DNA of 64,000 nucleotides from assembly GCA_021613535.1 (NCBI GenBank), contig CP075497.1, positions 9,486,001 through 9,550,000 on the forward strand. The letters run 5' to 3'. The DNA is from Adineta vaga. Its lineage: Eukaryota > Rotifera. The translations under genes and the position numbers were made by a program. Positions 30,254-42,066 of the stretch are shown here, in pieces. Within the stretch, counting starts at the first letter, position 1. Each line of letters begins with the position of its first letter. Under the pieces are notes generated by a model. The model was given only the letters and a program-made list of their open reading frames with translations. It was not told where the DNA came from and did not search any database.

Positions 30254-31307
30254 ATGGTATTCAGTAAAGAACATGCAATCGAATGTTTAGCTAAAACACC
30301 TATAGCATTTATTGGTACTATCACTGATGTTATTCTAGGTCTGTCTACACGTTCAATGCCACCAATAGATCATTATAAATTGCGATTTCAAAATATTCGA
30401 TCTTTACGTGGATCTATTAATGGAACAGAATTTGATTATCAACAACGAGGTAGTAATGGACAGGGAATGTTAAGAATTATTCAGAATCCTGATGGTTCAG
30501 AAACAATAGCAAATGATACACAAGAAAAAGAAGTTCGAGAACCAACATCTGGTTTAACTTATCTGGCATGTATTAGTGATGGACAATTTATCAGTACACT
30601 TGTTGAATTAGATAATAATACTATTGAACAATTACTTCAATCATCTCAAATGCCGTTAGGATGGAATAAACAATCGAATGGACAAATGGAAAGTCCATGG
30701 CAACATTCGCATGCAAAACATGCTAAATGGTACAATAATCAACGTTTTGCTGGTTGTGAGAAATGTTTCAAAACTGGTCGACCATTACTAATTACTCACG
30801 AAGATATTTCATTTTCATGTGAACCTGTCAAAGCTCTTCAAACAAAAGAATATCAAAATCCAGATGGTGATGGTATGTAGAAGATAGTTCTCGAACTTGC
30901 TTTTTTTTATTTTATTCGATTTATTTTCAGGTGTCTTTCAATTAACAGTGACAAATAAAAGTAATCGACCTGTTGAAATACCTGCTTTACTACGTGATAT
31001 TCGTTCGAAAAAAATTCTTTGGGAAGAAAGTATTTTTGTCATAACAGATGCTGGTAATCATTTCTTTCCTGGACATGGCCATGCTCATGACGTTGAATCA
31101 ACTATTCTTGAACCACATGAAAGCGTTTCAACGAAATTAGATACATTAACTCTACATGGTTTATCATGGCCACAAGGTGGTTGGCGTTTAAAACTAAGAT
31201 TTTGTTTAGGAGATAAAGCAACCGAAGGAAACTATTATTATTTTACTGATCATCATGAACCAATACGTAAGAAAGCAGAGAAGAAAAAGACTGCTTTGGT
31301 TGATTAG
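30254..31307 (+). CDS. unrecognised 331-residue protein
   Basis: Two exons, 30254-30872 and 30931-31307, joined in phase. I chose the ATG at 30254. The open frame extends upstream through a hydrophobic stretch (ELFTLFCTIVMVFS) past a possible acceptor AG at 30224, so a short upstream exon with a signal sequence or anchor is possible. The body is soluble, with Gln/Asn-rich segments and a pair of cysteines (GCEKCF). The second exon reads like a beta-sandwich: FQLTVTNKSNRPVEIPALLR, VITDAGNHFFPGHGHAHD and GGWRLKLRFCLGD. A His-rich loop (HGHAHD) and a Lys-rich tail are notable. I could not place it in a family and assign no function. Confidence 0.75.
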
Positions 31308-31628
31308 ATTAAACAATTTTTCTTTCTTTTCTTTTTACTTATAATATTCTATCGGCACTAAAAAGAGAATGTGATGTACAGATTCATTTATTTACTAATA
31401 AACAGCAAAAAACTGAATCTACGATTTATTAACTTTAACTATCTGATTGATAAAATTTGATTTATTCTTTAAAGATTCATAAATGACAATCAATATATGT
31501 AGATAAAGTACACGCGTAGTTTAATTAAGAACACTATATTTAGTTCAGAAAAAAAAGAGTTTTACACATACTGTTTATGAAGATATTTAATAATGGATTA
31601 TAATGTTGACTAGAAAAAGAATTCATTT
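31308..31628. other. 3' spacer between convergent genes
   Basis: 321 nt between the stops of the unrecognised plus-strand gene and FAM151. AT-rich, with no gene seen. Confidence 0.6.
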
Positions 31629-33282
31629 TTAATCTGTTGATATTAATTCTTGTGTGAGACATAAACGAGAAAATACTATTCCACCAGTGGGAATATTATC
31701 GGTTGATGTTATTTGCTCAATGTTTTGTCCCATAACTGCGGCATGAAAATGTTTATTTTCCTCGGTAGATGCTGGATGATGACGACGACGACGACGATCC
31801 GTATCGAGAAAAACTGTTAATTGAACAGATGTAGGCGTGGAAGGTAATGGTGATGTTGTTGATGAGTAATTTTCAATATGGAGTGAAGAAATTTCAATAT
31901 GAATAGTTGATATGGAATCTTTAATTCGAAATGAATATGCATAACTTGGAAAAACTAGATTTTCATCAACTTGAGATGAACCTTGAGAATTTTCATAGGC
32001 AACTTCAATTGATCCAGTTCGAGAAATGGTTATTGTCATTCCTAAAAGATCTTTTATATTGACAAAAACAATTCTTAAAATAAAGAAAATAATTGACCTG
32101 CTTTTGATATATGTTCAGTTTCAGCTAAATAACATAGAACAGCTTGTGATTGTGATGATGATGCATCGGAAAGAAAGTCAATTACTCCAGACCATGTACA
32201 AGCTTTTGTTGAATCAAATGTTTGTTTTGTGCGTAAGAATACATTTGATTTTAATAAAACAGCACTAAAATCTGATACTAAGACATTATCTTCTTGTCCA
32301 ACAATCGTATGCCAATCATCTTTCATTGAATGAGATATTTCTTCGTCATCTTCTTTTTCATTGTGTTTATAAAAATTCTCTTGAATTAATTTATCAAACG
32401 GTGCTGGTAAATCATAATAAATTAATGAACGATTAAAATATTTACGAAATTTTAATAAACGTTGCCAATTTTCAGTTGTATTTTCAACTTCATTAACTGG
32501 TGACCAAAATGTTAGACCTGATTTCGTCACTGTTGCAAGCCAATGAAGTTGCTCAAATGAATTTAATGCCAATGAAAAACGAATAGGAAATGTAATTTCA
32601 AAATTAAATAAAGAATAATTATCATCTTTTGTAATTGTTCGATACATATTGATAACACTTGACCATGTGTAAGAAGTTGTTGTTTTATCATAAATAGTTG
32701 TCCAACCAAGAGAAAATGAAACCATTAAGATTGGAATAACACGAAAAGCAAAAGTTAGATTTTGAGTTAGAAAACGTTGAGCATCTATGGGTTGAGTACA
32801 TTGAGAATTTGCACGAACAATATCGGCATTAAGAATAATTGGACCATTTATCTAAAATATTTAACTTTATTAAAGAAAGAAAGAATTGTATGCATTTAAC
32901 TGTATCTTTTTGTGCTTCAAGTTCATCAAGACATGGTTGTAATGCATTGATATCTTTGAAATCCAGTTTAAGACCTTTACTTGTTGTTTTCACGGCATGA
33001 AGAAATTCAGCAAACGTTAAATCACTTGTTGTATGTGGTGGATGAGCCATAATTGGACCGTTCGTTGATGAACCCATTAGAACATCCGCTTCAATAAATA
33101 GTGCAAAACCTATGAACAAGCAAACATTTTATTTAATGAATCATTCATAGTAAACTTACCTCTGAGTGTCTCGTTAATTTTTCCCGACTATTAACAGCAT
33201 GTGCCCATGTCACTCGTGATGCATCATTTTCCACACTTGGAAAATAATGTAATGTATGTTGAAAATGTCGTATATCACTCAT
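31629..33282 (-). CDS. FAM151: FAM151 / menorin-family protein
   Basis: Four exons in transcript order: 33282-33156, 33109-32901, 32851-32098, 32041-31629, giving 500 residues. Family blocks are TWAHAVNSREKL, FIEADVLMGS, PIMAHPPHTTSDL, GLKLDFKDINALQP, INGPIILNADIV and LGWTTIY. The fold resembles the GDPD/PLC-like TIM barrel, and the conserved acidic and His residues (EAD, MAHPP, KLDFK) fit its active site. Family roles include dendrite guidance in worms; the substrate is unclear. Keeping frame at the first junction needs the GTTTAC donor at 33155 rather than the better-looking GTAAGT four bases upstream. The C-terminal 130 residues (Ser/Thr-rich) have no match I recognise. The start lies 100 nt downstream of the NIPA stop. 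Confidence 0.85.
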
Positions 33283-33297
33283 TGCTATCGTATTAAT

Positions 33298-33320
33298 CTA
33301 GAAATTGATAATAAATGTAA
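33298..33320 (-). promoter_or_regulatory. acceptor-like site before FAM151
   Basis: On the minus strand a tract ending in ATCAATTTCTAG stops 15 nt before the FAM151 ATG, inside a 100-nt intercistronic spacer. It is a candidate trans-splice acceptor. Confidence 0.45.
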
Positions 33321-33382
33321 AGATTTCCTATTCATTATATACAAATATATTTAATCTAGAAATTTTAACAAAAAAAAAATTT

Positions 33383-34532
33383 TTATGTCGACATAGAATT
33401 TGTATTTGAATGATCCGTATTATCAACATAGGTACTTTGTACACATGAACGATAATATTCTTTACTTGATATTAATTCATGAAAAAGATTTTGTGTTGAA
33501 ATAATATCGGGAAGAATCTGTTCTGTATGCTAAAAAGATAAATTGATAAAACTAATCGTTTATTTTCATGAAAAAATCTATTTACGTCAGTCAGTGATTT
33601 CATATCTTCAAGTTTATGGCGAGCTTTTCTATGTAGAATACTTTCAATTTGCTCAATTCGTCTTTTCCATAGATCATTTTTGAGAACAGGACACCAAGCA
33701 CGATGTGATGCTATTGGATCGAATGTTAAATGTTGACGATTAATAGAAATTTCTCGACAACATTTTCCACAAATTAATAAAGAATCTTTTAATATCCAAC
33801 AGAAAACAAGCATCTTAAAAGCTGATAATAATCGTGGATCATTTAAATGTGTACTTGAAAGAAGATCAAAATCTGTTGCCTCAATTTGAAAGATCTAAAG
33901 AAAATCTCTATTATTTTTTCAGAAATATTCAATTTTCTAAAAACAAACGGTCGTCAATGGGCCAACAATATCAATTTTTTGAATCCGTAATATAATTTCT
34001 TCTGCTTCTTTTATAAACTTATTAATTGTTTCATTGGAATAAATATCAGTCAATTGAATAATCGATTCTGGAATGATCATAAATTTCCATACACAATAAC
34101 GATGATGAGATTCTACCAAAGATCGTGTGATATTTTCGACACATTTTGTATCTATAATTAAATCAAGAAAGATTCATAGAAAATATTTCTTTTAAGAGCA
34201 ATTTCTTACATTCATTGATCTTCAAAACACTTGGTAATTGAGCAAGAATTTGAGCATGACAATTCATACATTCAATCGAATCATTTGTTCGACATGCCCA
34301 TCCTCGTCGTGCACATTCAATAGCTGATATTTGATCAGATTTACCAAACCAAAGATAATCCTTATTTACAAAAAGAAAATAGAATTTTTTTTGTGCGAAA
34401 CTAATAGAACAATGAATAAACTACTTCATAAGTTTTCAAACGTTCACGATATTCATCCAATGTTTTATGATTAATTGTTTGTAATTCAGATAGATGAAGA
34501 AGATGTGATGAAAAGTTCGAATCTTTTAACAT
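33383..34532 (-). CDS. ZC3HC1: ZC3HC1/NIPA-like C3HC zinc-finger protein
   Basis: Five exons in transcript order: 34532-34425, 34360-34210, 34151-33949, 33894-33586, 33529-33383. Phases agree and give 305 residues. The first C3HC/BIR-like module reads CARRGWACRTNDSIECMNCH, followed after about 30 residues by SHHRYCVW, giving the C-x(n)-C-x2-C...H-x3-C pattern. A second, partial module is ICGKCCREI followed by SHRAWCPVL, again with a CxxC and HRAWC. Such paired BIR-like modules typify NIPA/ZC3HC1, a nuclear-envelope protein of the nuclear basket, also described as an F-box protein acting on cyclin B1. The human protein is longer, with a disordered tail that is short here. It lies 228 nt downstream of VPS29. 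Confidence 0.85.
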
Positions 34533-34557
34533 ATTATGTGAGTTCTTTTCTTTTTAT

Positions 34558-34582
34558 CTATTAGAAAATAAAAAAAAGAATA
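34558..34582 (-). promoter_or_regulatory. acceptor-like site before ZC3HC1
   Basis: On the minus strand a T-rich tract ending in TTTTCTAATAG stops 25 nt before the ATG at 34532, in the spacer after VPS29. It is a candidate trans-splice acceptor. Confidence 0.5.
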
Positions 34583-34760
34583 AGACAAAGAAGAAGAAGA
34601 GATAGATCAATGTTTAAATATGATTTCTATCGATAAAAGAAAAATAAATTACGAATACAACATCAATGAATGCAAACATATTTCAAGACCGACTAGGAAA
34701 AAGAAAAGAATAAATCACATGATAATCAAGACAAATAACAAACGAAAAAAGAAAGAAGAA

Positions 34761-35511
34761 CTAAGCTTTGCGATATTCAAGTCGTTCAACGGTAAATTTT
34801 TCATTGATTAATTGATAAACATAAAGTGTAAGTGATGCTTGTTGAATGTCCATTAAAACGAATGAAGGTATAGTTGAACTAGAAGTATATTTTCAATGAT
34901 TATTATCGAAAAAAAGATTTAAACGAACCTATTCAATGCATTAAATGCTCCAGTTGCTGAACCTGGATTAATAAAAAATTTGTTATCACGTTCAAATGCT
35001 TCGAATTTATGTGTATGACCAGTTATAAGAATGTCAACATCCATTTGACGTTGTAACATACTTAAACTTTCAGTATCACCTAAATAACGATCGATATATT
35101 TATGTTTATATCATTCAATAATTACCCCATGGAACAATTTGATGACCATGACAAAGACCAATACGAAATTGACCAACAGTGACAACTTTTTGATCGACAA
35201 AATTTGGATTCTAAATCATAAATAAATAATAAAATATCAAACACTCATCCAGATTTACTAACATCATCAAAATCTCCACGAACGATATGAACATCAGCTG
35301 TTAAAGTTTTCAAATAATCAACTGTTTCTTTTGTACATAGATTACCAGTACATAGAATATGTTGAATACGACCAGGAGTTAATAATTTACGAAATTCATG
35401 TGGTAAACCACTCACACGATAAGGAATGTGAAGATCGCCCAAGACAAGAACAAGCTAAATCAATCAACTGTTAGAAATGAGCAAATAAGAAAGGTTTTGT
35501 TTACTGACCAT
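34761..35511 (-). CDS. VPS29: VPS29, retromer phosphoesterase-fold subunit
   Basis: Five exons in transcript order: 35511-35509, 35454-35263, 35210-35126, 35079-34929, 34878-34761. The first coding exon is only the ATG, followed directly by a GTCAGT donor. The product is 182 residues, the same length as the main human isoform. Motifs are [58 protein letters not shown] and [13 protein letters not shown]29 has a metallophosphoesterase fold and works as a scaffold in retromer with VPS35 and VPS26, recycling cargo from endosomes. It also serves the related Commander/retriever complex. It appears to be the first gene of the minus-strand run VPS29, ZC3HC1, FAM151. Confidence 0.96.
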
Positions 35512-36759
35512 TATTGGAATATTATCAAGTGAACAAATGTGTTATTTGGTTATTTAGATTATAAAAGACCCGTTCTAAAACTATACAAATTGTTAGTTGC
35601 TTTGCTTATCTCGAATAAGTGAAAACTTTCTACCGAACCAAACTGTTTAGTGAGTCATTTGATTAATACTTTCATTTCATTTCTTCTCTTCTTTACAACA
35701 GCAACACCAACCAGAGATATGATAGTTATGAAAATAGATGTCACTCATGCTACATTTTTTATTCGAATAGATCATATTTTAAATATTGTAAAGAACGGCA
35801 CTAGTTACTTAAAATCTCATTTTTGATATTTTTTTTAAGAATCGTTTCTGGATTTTCTCAATATCACATTTGAAATCAGTGCAAAAACTGAACTTGGGTC
35901 AATTTGCAAATTTTATTTTCGACCGAAGTGAAGTTCGTATATACCTGCAATTCAATTACAATATCTCAAATTTCGTGTAAATGTAACCACACGTTTTCGA
36001 TCTTCCATTCTTTATATGTTTTTTCAGGGTTTAGTCTGAAAACTTCAGAGATTATTACAATAGATCCTTCCCTTCAATTTGTACATTGAAAGTCATCACA
36101 ATTTCATTATGATGCATGCTAAAATTCGATGAGGGAAAGAAGCATGAAATCATACATCAGAGAAAATACATTTACGATTCAATATGATCAATTTTAATGT
36201 ATGAAAAAACAGAACGTGACATAAACTTCTTAAGGATTTGAATAAAAAATGCAACAATCATAACAAAATTTAAGTACTTGTCAATACTTTCACTAATGTT
36301 TTATCAGTGCGGATAAGTACATTAAAAGGACGTATTTTGTGATTCTAAATCTATCAGATAAACGTTGTAGTTTTATTGGTATAAGCTATTCTTTTACATC
36401 ATTAAATAACTAAATGTACTGATGAATGATAATTTCTGCTTTAAATGCATTTTATGTAAATAATAACACATTTGGAAAAATTCTGCAGAGATTTATATAC
36501 GCAAATGATTGTTAAGAGCACTTGAATAAAAGAAAATGTTAGTGAAAAAAACGAAAACGAAAAACAAAATCACGACTTATTTTGTCAAACTTTCATAAGC
36601 ACAAGTAAGAGCTTCTAAATGAATTCAATAACTAGTTCTGCCGAAGCCAATATAAATTCTTTTCTATTATTACGTTCTGTAATGACATAATAGTTCCTAT
36701 AATAATGTTCCGATGAATCATGAAATATAAAATGTGAAGATTTATAGAAACTTATTGAA
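35512..36759. other. intergenic spacer
   Basis: About 1.25 kb between the divergent VPS29 and EGF-repeat genes. AT-rich and non-coding; the 61-codon open frame at 35904-36089 is not convincing. It should hold both promoters. Confidence 0.6.
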
Positions 36760-39700
36760 ATGAGTTTTGATTTTTTAGATATGAAGTCAAATTTTGGTTT
36801 AACAGCCTATCAAGCTAAACGGCAAGCTTTAATTAATTTAGCTCTTAAAAGAGAACCAGCTCCTCCACGTTCGAAAACAGTTGTAACCTTTGTCGAAGAT
36901 ATACCAAGTGGAGATGTTAGCATTCAAGAATTACCGTCACCAAGCACACCGGTGTATATAATTGCATCACCTACTAGACAGATTACTATGATAGCACCAA
37001 CACCGACGACCACCAATGAACTTCCCAATACAAGCACGCCTGTGAAAGAGTTAACATTATGTACGAGACATGCTAGTATGATAGCAACACCTATAACATC
37101 TGTCAATGAGTTACCACCAACAAATGCCCAGTCAGCCTACACTGTAACATCAATTTTGTTAGTGCATTGTTCAAAAGTCAATATATGCGGTTACAAATAT
37201 GATTCTATGTTTTAGAAAGAAAACAACTATACAAACACCTACTGTACCATCAACTTTAACAAAAACCGACAAAAGCATTTCACCATTAATTCCTTTGATA
37301 GCTTTAACATTGCTTGTGTTGATACTTGCTGCTGCAGTCATTCTCTTACCACCCATTGCTATATCATTACAAACCCATCGAGGTATAATTTGAGTAGCTT
37401 CAATCGAATATTTCAATTTTATTCTTAATTATAGATATATCTTGTATTCCTGGATGTTGGAACGGTGGTAGTTGTTCTGCCAAAAACGTGTGTACTTGTC
37501 TAACAGGCTACAATGGAGACCGTTGTGAATCACGTAAGATTATTTTAATAAAGAGATCTAATGAAATAATGTCTTACAAATCGACATGATCAGTTTCAAA
37601 TGAATATACACTTCTTCTGAATCCCATACCATTTTGAACATCGGATTTACGGTAATCATTTTTTCTTCTATAGCAATATGCAATCAAACTTGTAACAATG
37701 GATTATGTACGAGTCCCTATCAATGTAAATGTCTAGCTGGTTGGAATGGAACCTATTGTAATCAACGTAAGTCTCCAATTTTGCGCCTGCGATAGATAAC
37801 TATTCATCATTCAAATATTTTAGCTATTTGCACTACTGCATGTGTCAATGGAAATTGTACTTTACCTAATTATTGCAGGTAACTTTTCCAAACTACTTTT
37901 TGTCATATCTCTTTTCTATCTCTAGTTGTTTTGCTGGATATTCGGGTTACTTGTGTCTAACACGTAAATGCCTTTTTTTCTCTCTTCTATATTAATTAGT
38001 AAGTATATCTCGATTTTAGCTGTATGTTCACCATCATGTGTACATGGATTTTGTACTGCACCAAATACTTGCACGTAAGTTATTCTACAAAAAACGATTA
38101 TAGTAAAATGGTTATGAATATGATTGATACAGATGTAATGCTGGCTGGAATGGAACACTCTGTGATGAACGTCAGTGCTTTTTTGCATATTTAATCATAC
38201 ATAATAATTTTGAATACGCCTGTTTTTATAGCGATTTGTTCACCTGCATGTGTGAATGGTAATTGTACACTTCCAAATGTATGCAATTGTAGCACAGGTT
38301 GGCAAGACAATATATGCAGTACTCGTAAGTTTTTTCTTAATAAAATTGAATGTATTCAATAATTACATATGATATCTTTCTCAGCTATTTGTTCGCCTAC
38401 TTGCATGCATAGTTCTAATTGTACTGCTCCAAATACATGTGTTTGTTCAACAGGTTATAATGGTAGCTATTGTCAAGATCGTAAGTTTTTCTTTTAATTG
38501 AAACTTTCCTTTTTAGTTATTCTCTTTTCTTTTTTATTCCGTAGCAATTTGTCCATTAGGGTGTTTACATTCGGGTAACTGTGTAAGTAAACTGATGAAA
38601 TTCATTGTTATCAATTTAATCAGTTCTAAATTAGACTGCACCATCGAATTGCACATGTCCATCAACGTATACCGGTGCAATATGTGAAACTCGTAAGTAA
38701 TTTTCATTACAGATGACACTCATATATTGGAAATATTATTGTTTTTTAGCGGTATGCAAAAGTGCATGCTTGAATAATGGAAATTGTACTGGTAGGATTA
38801 ACTCTGATCAAATCGAATCTATCTTTTGAATACTTTTTATTAATTAAGCACCGGATACATGCACTTGTGCTACAGGATGGACTGGAAGTCTTTGTCAAAC
38901 ACGTAAGGAGTTGATCGAGTGTTGTGTATATAAGTACTGAGAGAGAACAATTTTTTTAAGCTATCTGTTCGCCATCTTGCCGAAATGGGGGTATCTGTGT
39001 AAGTATAGTTTAATAGGAAATTGTGTTTATTCATTCAAATCAATCAATTATCAATTAGGTTGCGCCACAAAATTGTTCTTGTGATACAGCAAATTGGTTT
39101 GGATCTTTATGTGAAACACGTAAGTTGTAGTTTCAATTTCATTTATTACTCTTATTCATTGTCAATGATATGTTTATTTTAGCGGTTTGTGGTAATTGTA
39201 GCAATGGTGGCACATGTGGACTAACTCCTCATACATGGTTCGTAAACGCATACTATTTATTTATCATAGTATCACTGTTTATAATTTAATTAGTAATTGT
39301 ACTGTTCAATGGACAGGTTCTTCGTGTAATACTCGTATGTTGTTGTTTTCAGTCAACATTTAGAAGATTATGATAATGTTTCATTGTTTTCTATTAGCTG
39401 TCTGTTCAATACCATGTCAAAACCAAGGCGTATGCATCGGTATGTATGAATAGTTCAACTACCATCTATTCCACAAAATCAAATAATAATTTATTTTAGC
39501 ACCCGATAATTGTTCTTGTCAAATAGGATATAATGGTAGTGTTTGTCAATATCGTATGTTTACATTAATTGAGAAAAAATATGGATAGAATAGTTTCTTA
39601 TTTTGATAGCTATATGTAATCAACCATGTAACAATGGTGGTATATGTGTTGCACCTGATCAATGTAATTGTACAAATTCATGGTCAGGCTATCTATGTGA

Positions 39701-41256
39701 TATACCAAGATGTACTCCAATTTGTCAAAATGATGGTAAGAATTAGGCAGTTATTAGGGGAAGTTTTCATTTTACTTCCGTATAACATTTTCAGGAATTT
39801 GTGTTGGGCCAAATACATGTCTATGCGATAATTCTACCTGGATTGGATCTTATTGTGAAATACGTAGGTTGATCTTTTACGAAGCAATTTTTTTATTCAG
39901 ACATCTAATATAATCTCTTTCTTTCTCAGCAATCTGTTCTACAACGTGTCAAAATGGTGGTACATGTATAGCACCAAACACCTGTCAATGTAAAATTTCA
40001 GATAGAACTAATTCTAAATTCATTTGTAATATACTTATGTTATTAATTTATAGGTACTACAGGTTACACGGGCGCTACTTGCCAAGATCGTAAGTATTAT
40101 GATAAACTATTTTATTCATATAAATTATCTTTTTTATTATTACTATTGAATAGCTCTTTGTAAACCGTTAAACAGTCACGATTTTCTCGATTATCAAACA
40201 CCAAATGCTACTTGTCAAAACGGGGGAACATGTATATCACCGAATCAATGTGCAGTTAGTAGAGATATTTATTTCAAAACTATTCTATAATTTTGTTCTT
40301 TTCCTCAAGTGTACTTCATCATGGAATGGAACTTATTGCCAACTACCTATATGTACAACACCATGTCTGAATAATGGTAACTGTACTGCTCCAAATACTT
40401 GTACCTGTGAATATACTCTTTGGAATGGAACTCTATGTGAAACACCTATTTGTTCACCAATATGTCAAAATTCGGGTAATTGTACATCTCCTGGTGTATG
40501 TACCTGTGAACGACACAATGGATTGGAAGTCGATGTGAAACACCTGTTTGTACACCAATATGTCAAAATTCGGGTAATTGTACATCTCCTGGTGTATGTA
40601 CCTGTGATACGACACAATGGATTGGAAGTCGATGTGAAACACCTGTTTGTACACCAGTATGTCAAAATTCGGGTAATTGTACATCTCCGGGTGTATGTAC
40701 CTGTGATACGACACAATGGATCGGAAGTCGATGTGAAACACCTGTTTGTACACCAGTATGTCAAAATTCGGGTAATTGTACATCTCCAGGTGTATGTACC
40801 TGTGATATAACACAATGGATTGGTTCTACTTGCCAAACACGTAAGTTTAGATAGATTTTGAATACAGTCGTGGTTCTCAATCTTTTAACTTTCAGCTGTT
40901 TGTTCCTTGCCTTGTCAAAACTCTGGTGTTTGTACAGCTCCAAATACCTGTACATGTCCATCACAATGGACTGGTTCAGATTGTAGCGTTGGTATGTTTC
41001 TTTAATCATGTAGTTAAATAGAAAAAATGATTTGCTTCTTCGTTTACTAGTTAATTGTCATACATGTGCCAGTTCAACTTATAACGCCTCATGCTACAAC
41101 TGTATTGTTTCTATCAATATGTGTACAATAGCATGTGACTGCGAATATAATTCTGCAAATTATACCACATCAGTTCTTTTACAAACAGGTATTAATAATG
41201 GATGTGACTTAACCAATATCAATGGTGTTTTGATCTGTACCGGTACATGTCCATAA
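36760..41256 (+). CDS. type II membrane protein with about 21 EGF-like modules (frameshifted in this sequence)
   Basis: I find 28 exons: 36760-37157, 37216-37382, 37435-37533, 37674-37766, 37824-37878, 37926-37963, 38020-38074, 38133-38170, 38232-38324, 38385-38480, 38545-38582, 38635-38692, 38750-38791, 38849-38902, 38961-38998, 39059-39119, 39183-39237, 39294-39334, 39398-39439, 39500-39553, 39610-39735, 39795-39863, 39930-39989, 40054-40089, 40154-40254, 40310-40840, 40896-40991, 41051-41256. The N-terminus is cytoplasmic and Pro/Thr-rich. A transmembrane segment (PLIALTLLVLILAAAVIL) is near residue 160. EGF-like modules of about 30 residues follow, e.g. ICNQTCNNGLCTSPYQCKC, then a Cys-rich end without a second membrane segment. 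Exon 26 is one base short of frame (531 nt, 532 expected), with the missing base near 40509. With it restored the protein would be about 946 residues. The role is probably adhesive or ligand-binding at the cell surface. Polyadenylation signal at 41421-41426. Confidence 0.8.
40445..40839 (+). repeat. tandem near-identical EGF-module repeat, four units
   Basis: Four consecutive units start at 40445, 40543, 40642 and 40741. Spacings are 98, 99 and 99 bp, and the last unit is also 99 bp. Each 99-bp unit encodes one 33-residue EGF-like module (with NSGNCTSPGVCTC in each). Units differ by only a few bases. The first lacks one T between 40509 and 40510, where the others read GATACGACACAA. Confidence 0.9.
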
Positions 41257-41460
41257 ATACTACAACTTCGAAGAATACTGCGCAGTTTTATTGTTCTTTT
41301 GACATTTTTTTCATTCTAAGTTAAAATTTATACAACTTTCTTAATGTTATAAGTCTATTTATAATGCAGTGACAGAGAGCGTATGATTCTCTATCACAAA
41401 TATTGAAATTATAAAATGAAAATAAATATATTATTATATATTTCATAAAGAAAGGTGTAT

Positions 41461-42063
41461 TTAAAAACTCTTCTCTTGATCTATTGTATTTAAACGTTTG
41501 AAAAGAAAGTACAAATCAGCAATAGCCACAATAAATGCACAGAATAATCCACATGATATTTGTAAAACAAAATTTTTAATACCAATCGAATATTCCACTA
41601 CTTTGTAACCAAAAACAAAAGCGCCACCAATCGTCAGAAAAACATTTGCAACCGTTATTAATTGTCCTTGAACAGATTTCATATCAGGCATAAATGATTC
41701 TGTTGATACCTTTGTATATAATTGATTACAACTAACATTTTTCGTCATTGCATCATATTCACGATTGGCTTGTTCAGCTTTTAATCTTTCAATACGTGCA
41801 TCTAATTCAGGATTTCTTTCTGGTTCAACATATGTAGGAACAAATAAATCACAATCAGTTAAAATTTCATGAAGATACTTTTCTTTATCAGATAATTTAT
41901 ATGCATCGACAATGATTGATGCTGGAATGTATTTTGTTGTATTTGATTGAAGTATGTTTTCAATTTGTTTATAATCTTGAGAATTTTTATCATCGAATTT
42001 CTTCAATGTATTTTCTAAGAATTGTTCGATTGTAGATGTTCGTTTGATTTGTACTAGATTCAT
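41461..42063 (-). CDS. TMEM199: TMEM199/VMA12-like V-ATPase assembly factor
   Basis: A single exon encodes 200 residues. The N-terminal cytosolic part contains YLHEILTDCDLFVP and the family block RNPELDARIERLKAEQANREYD, here cited as RNPELDARIERLKAEQ, followed by TKNVSCNQ. Two C-terminal membrane segments follow (VANVFLTIGGAFVFGYKVV and LFCAFIVAIADLYFLF). Vma12/TMEM199 resides in the ER and Golgi and assists assembly of the proton-pumping Vo sector of the V-ATPase. It is intronless. Its ATG lies only three bases after the stop of a small PIG-Y-like ORF on the same strand, so the two may share one mRNA. Confidence 0.92.
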   Translation of the reverse strand: MNLVQIKRTSTIEQFLENTLKKFDDKNSQDYKQIENILQSNTTKYIPASIIVDAYKLSDKEKYLHEILTDCDLFVPTYVEPERNPELDARIERLKAEQANREYDAMTKNVSCNQLYTKVSTESFMPDMKSVQGQLITVANVFLTIGGAFVFGYKVVEYSIGIKNFVLQISCGLFCAFIVAIADLYFLFKRLNTIDQEKSF

Positions 42064-42066
42064 TGT

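Noticed and set aside
40454-40836. Long open frames on the minus strand over the EGF repeats.
   Set aside because: They are shadows produced by the tandem 99-bp units; the plus-strand EGF frame explains the sequence.
37435-40991. Spaced repeats of about 90-100 bp that could suggest a CRISPR or satellite array.
   Set aside because: The units are EGF-coding exons with conserved cysteines and splice sites in a eukaryotic gene.
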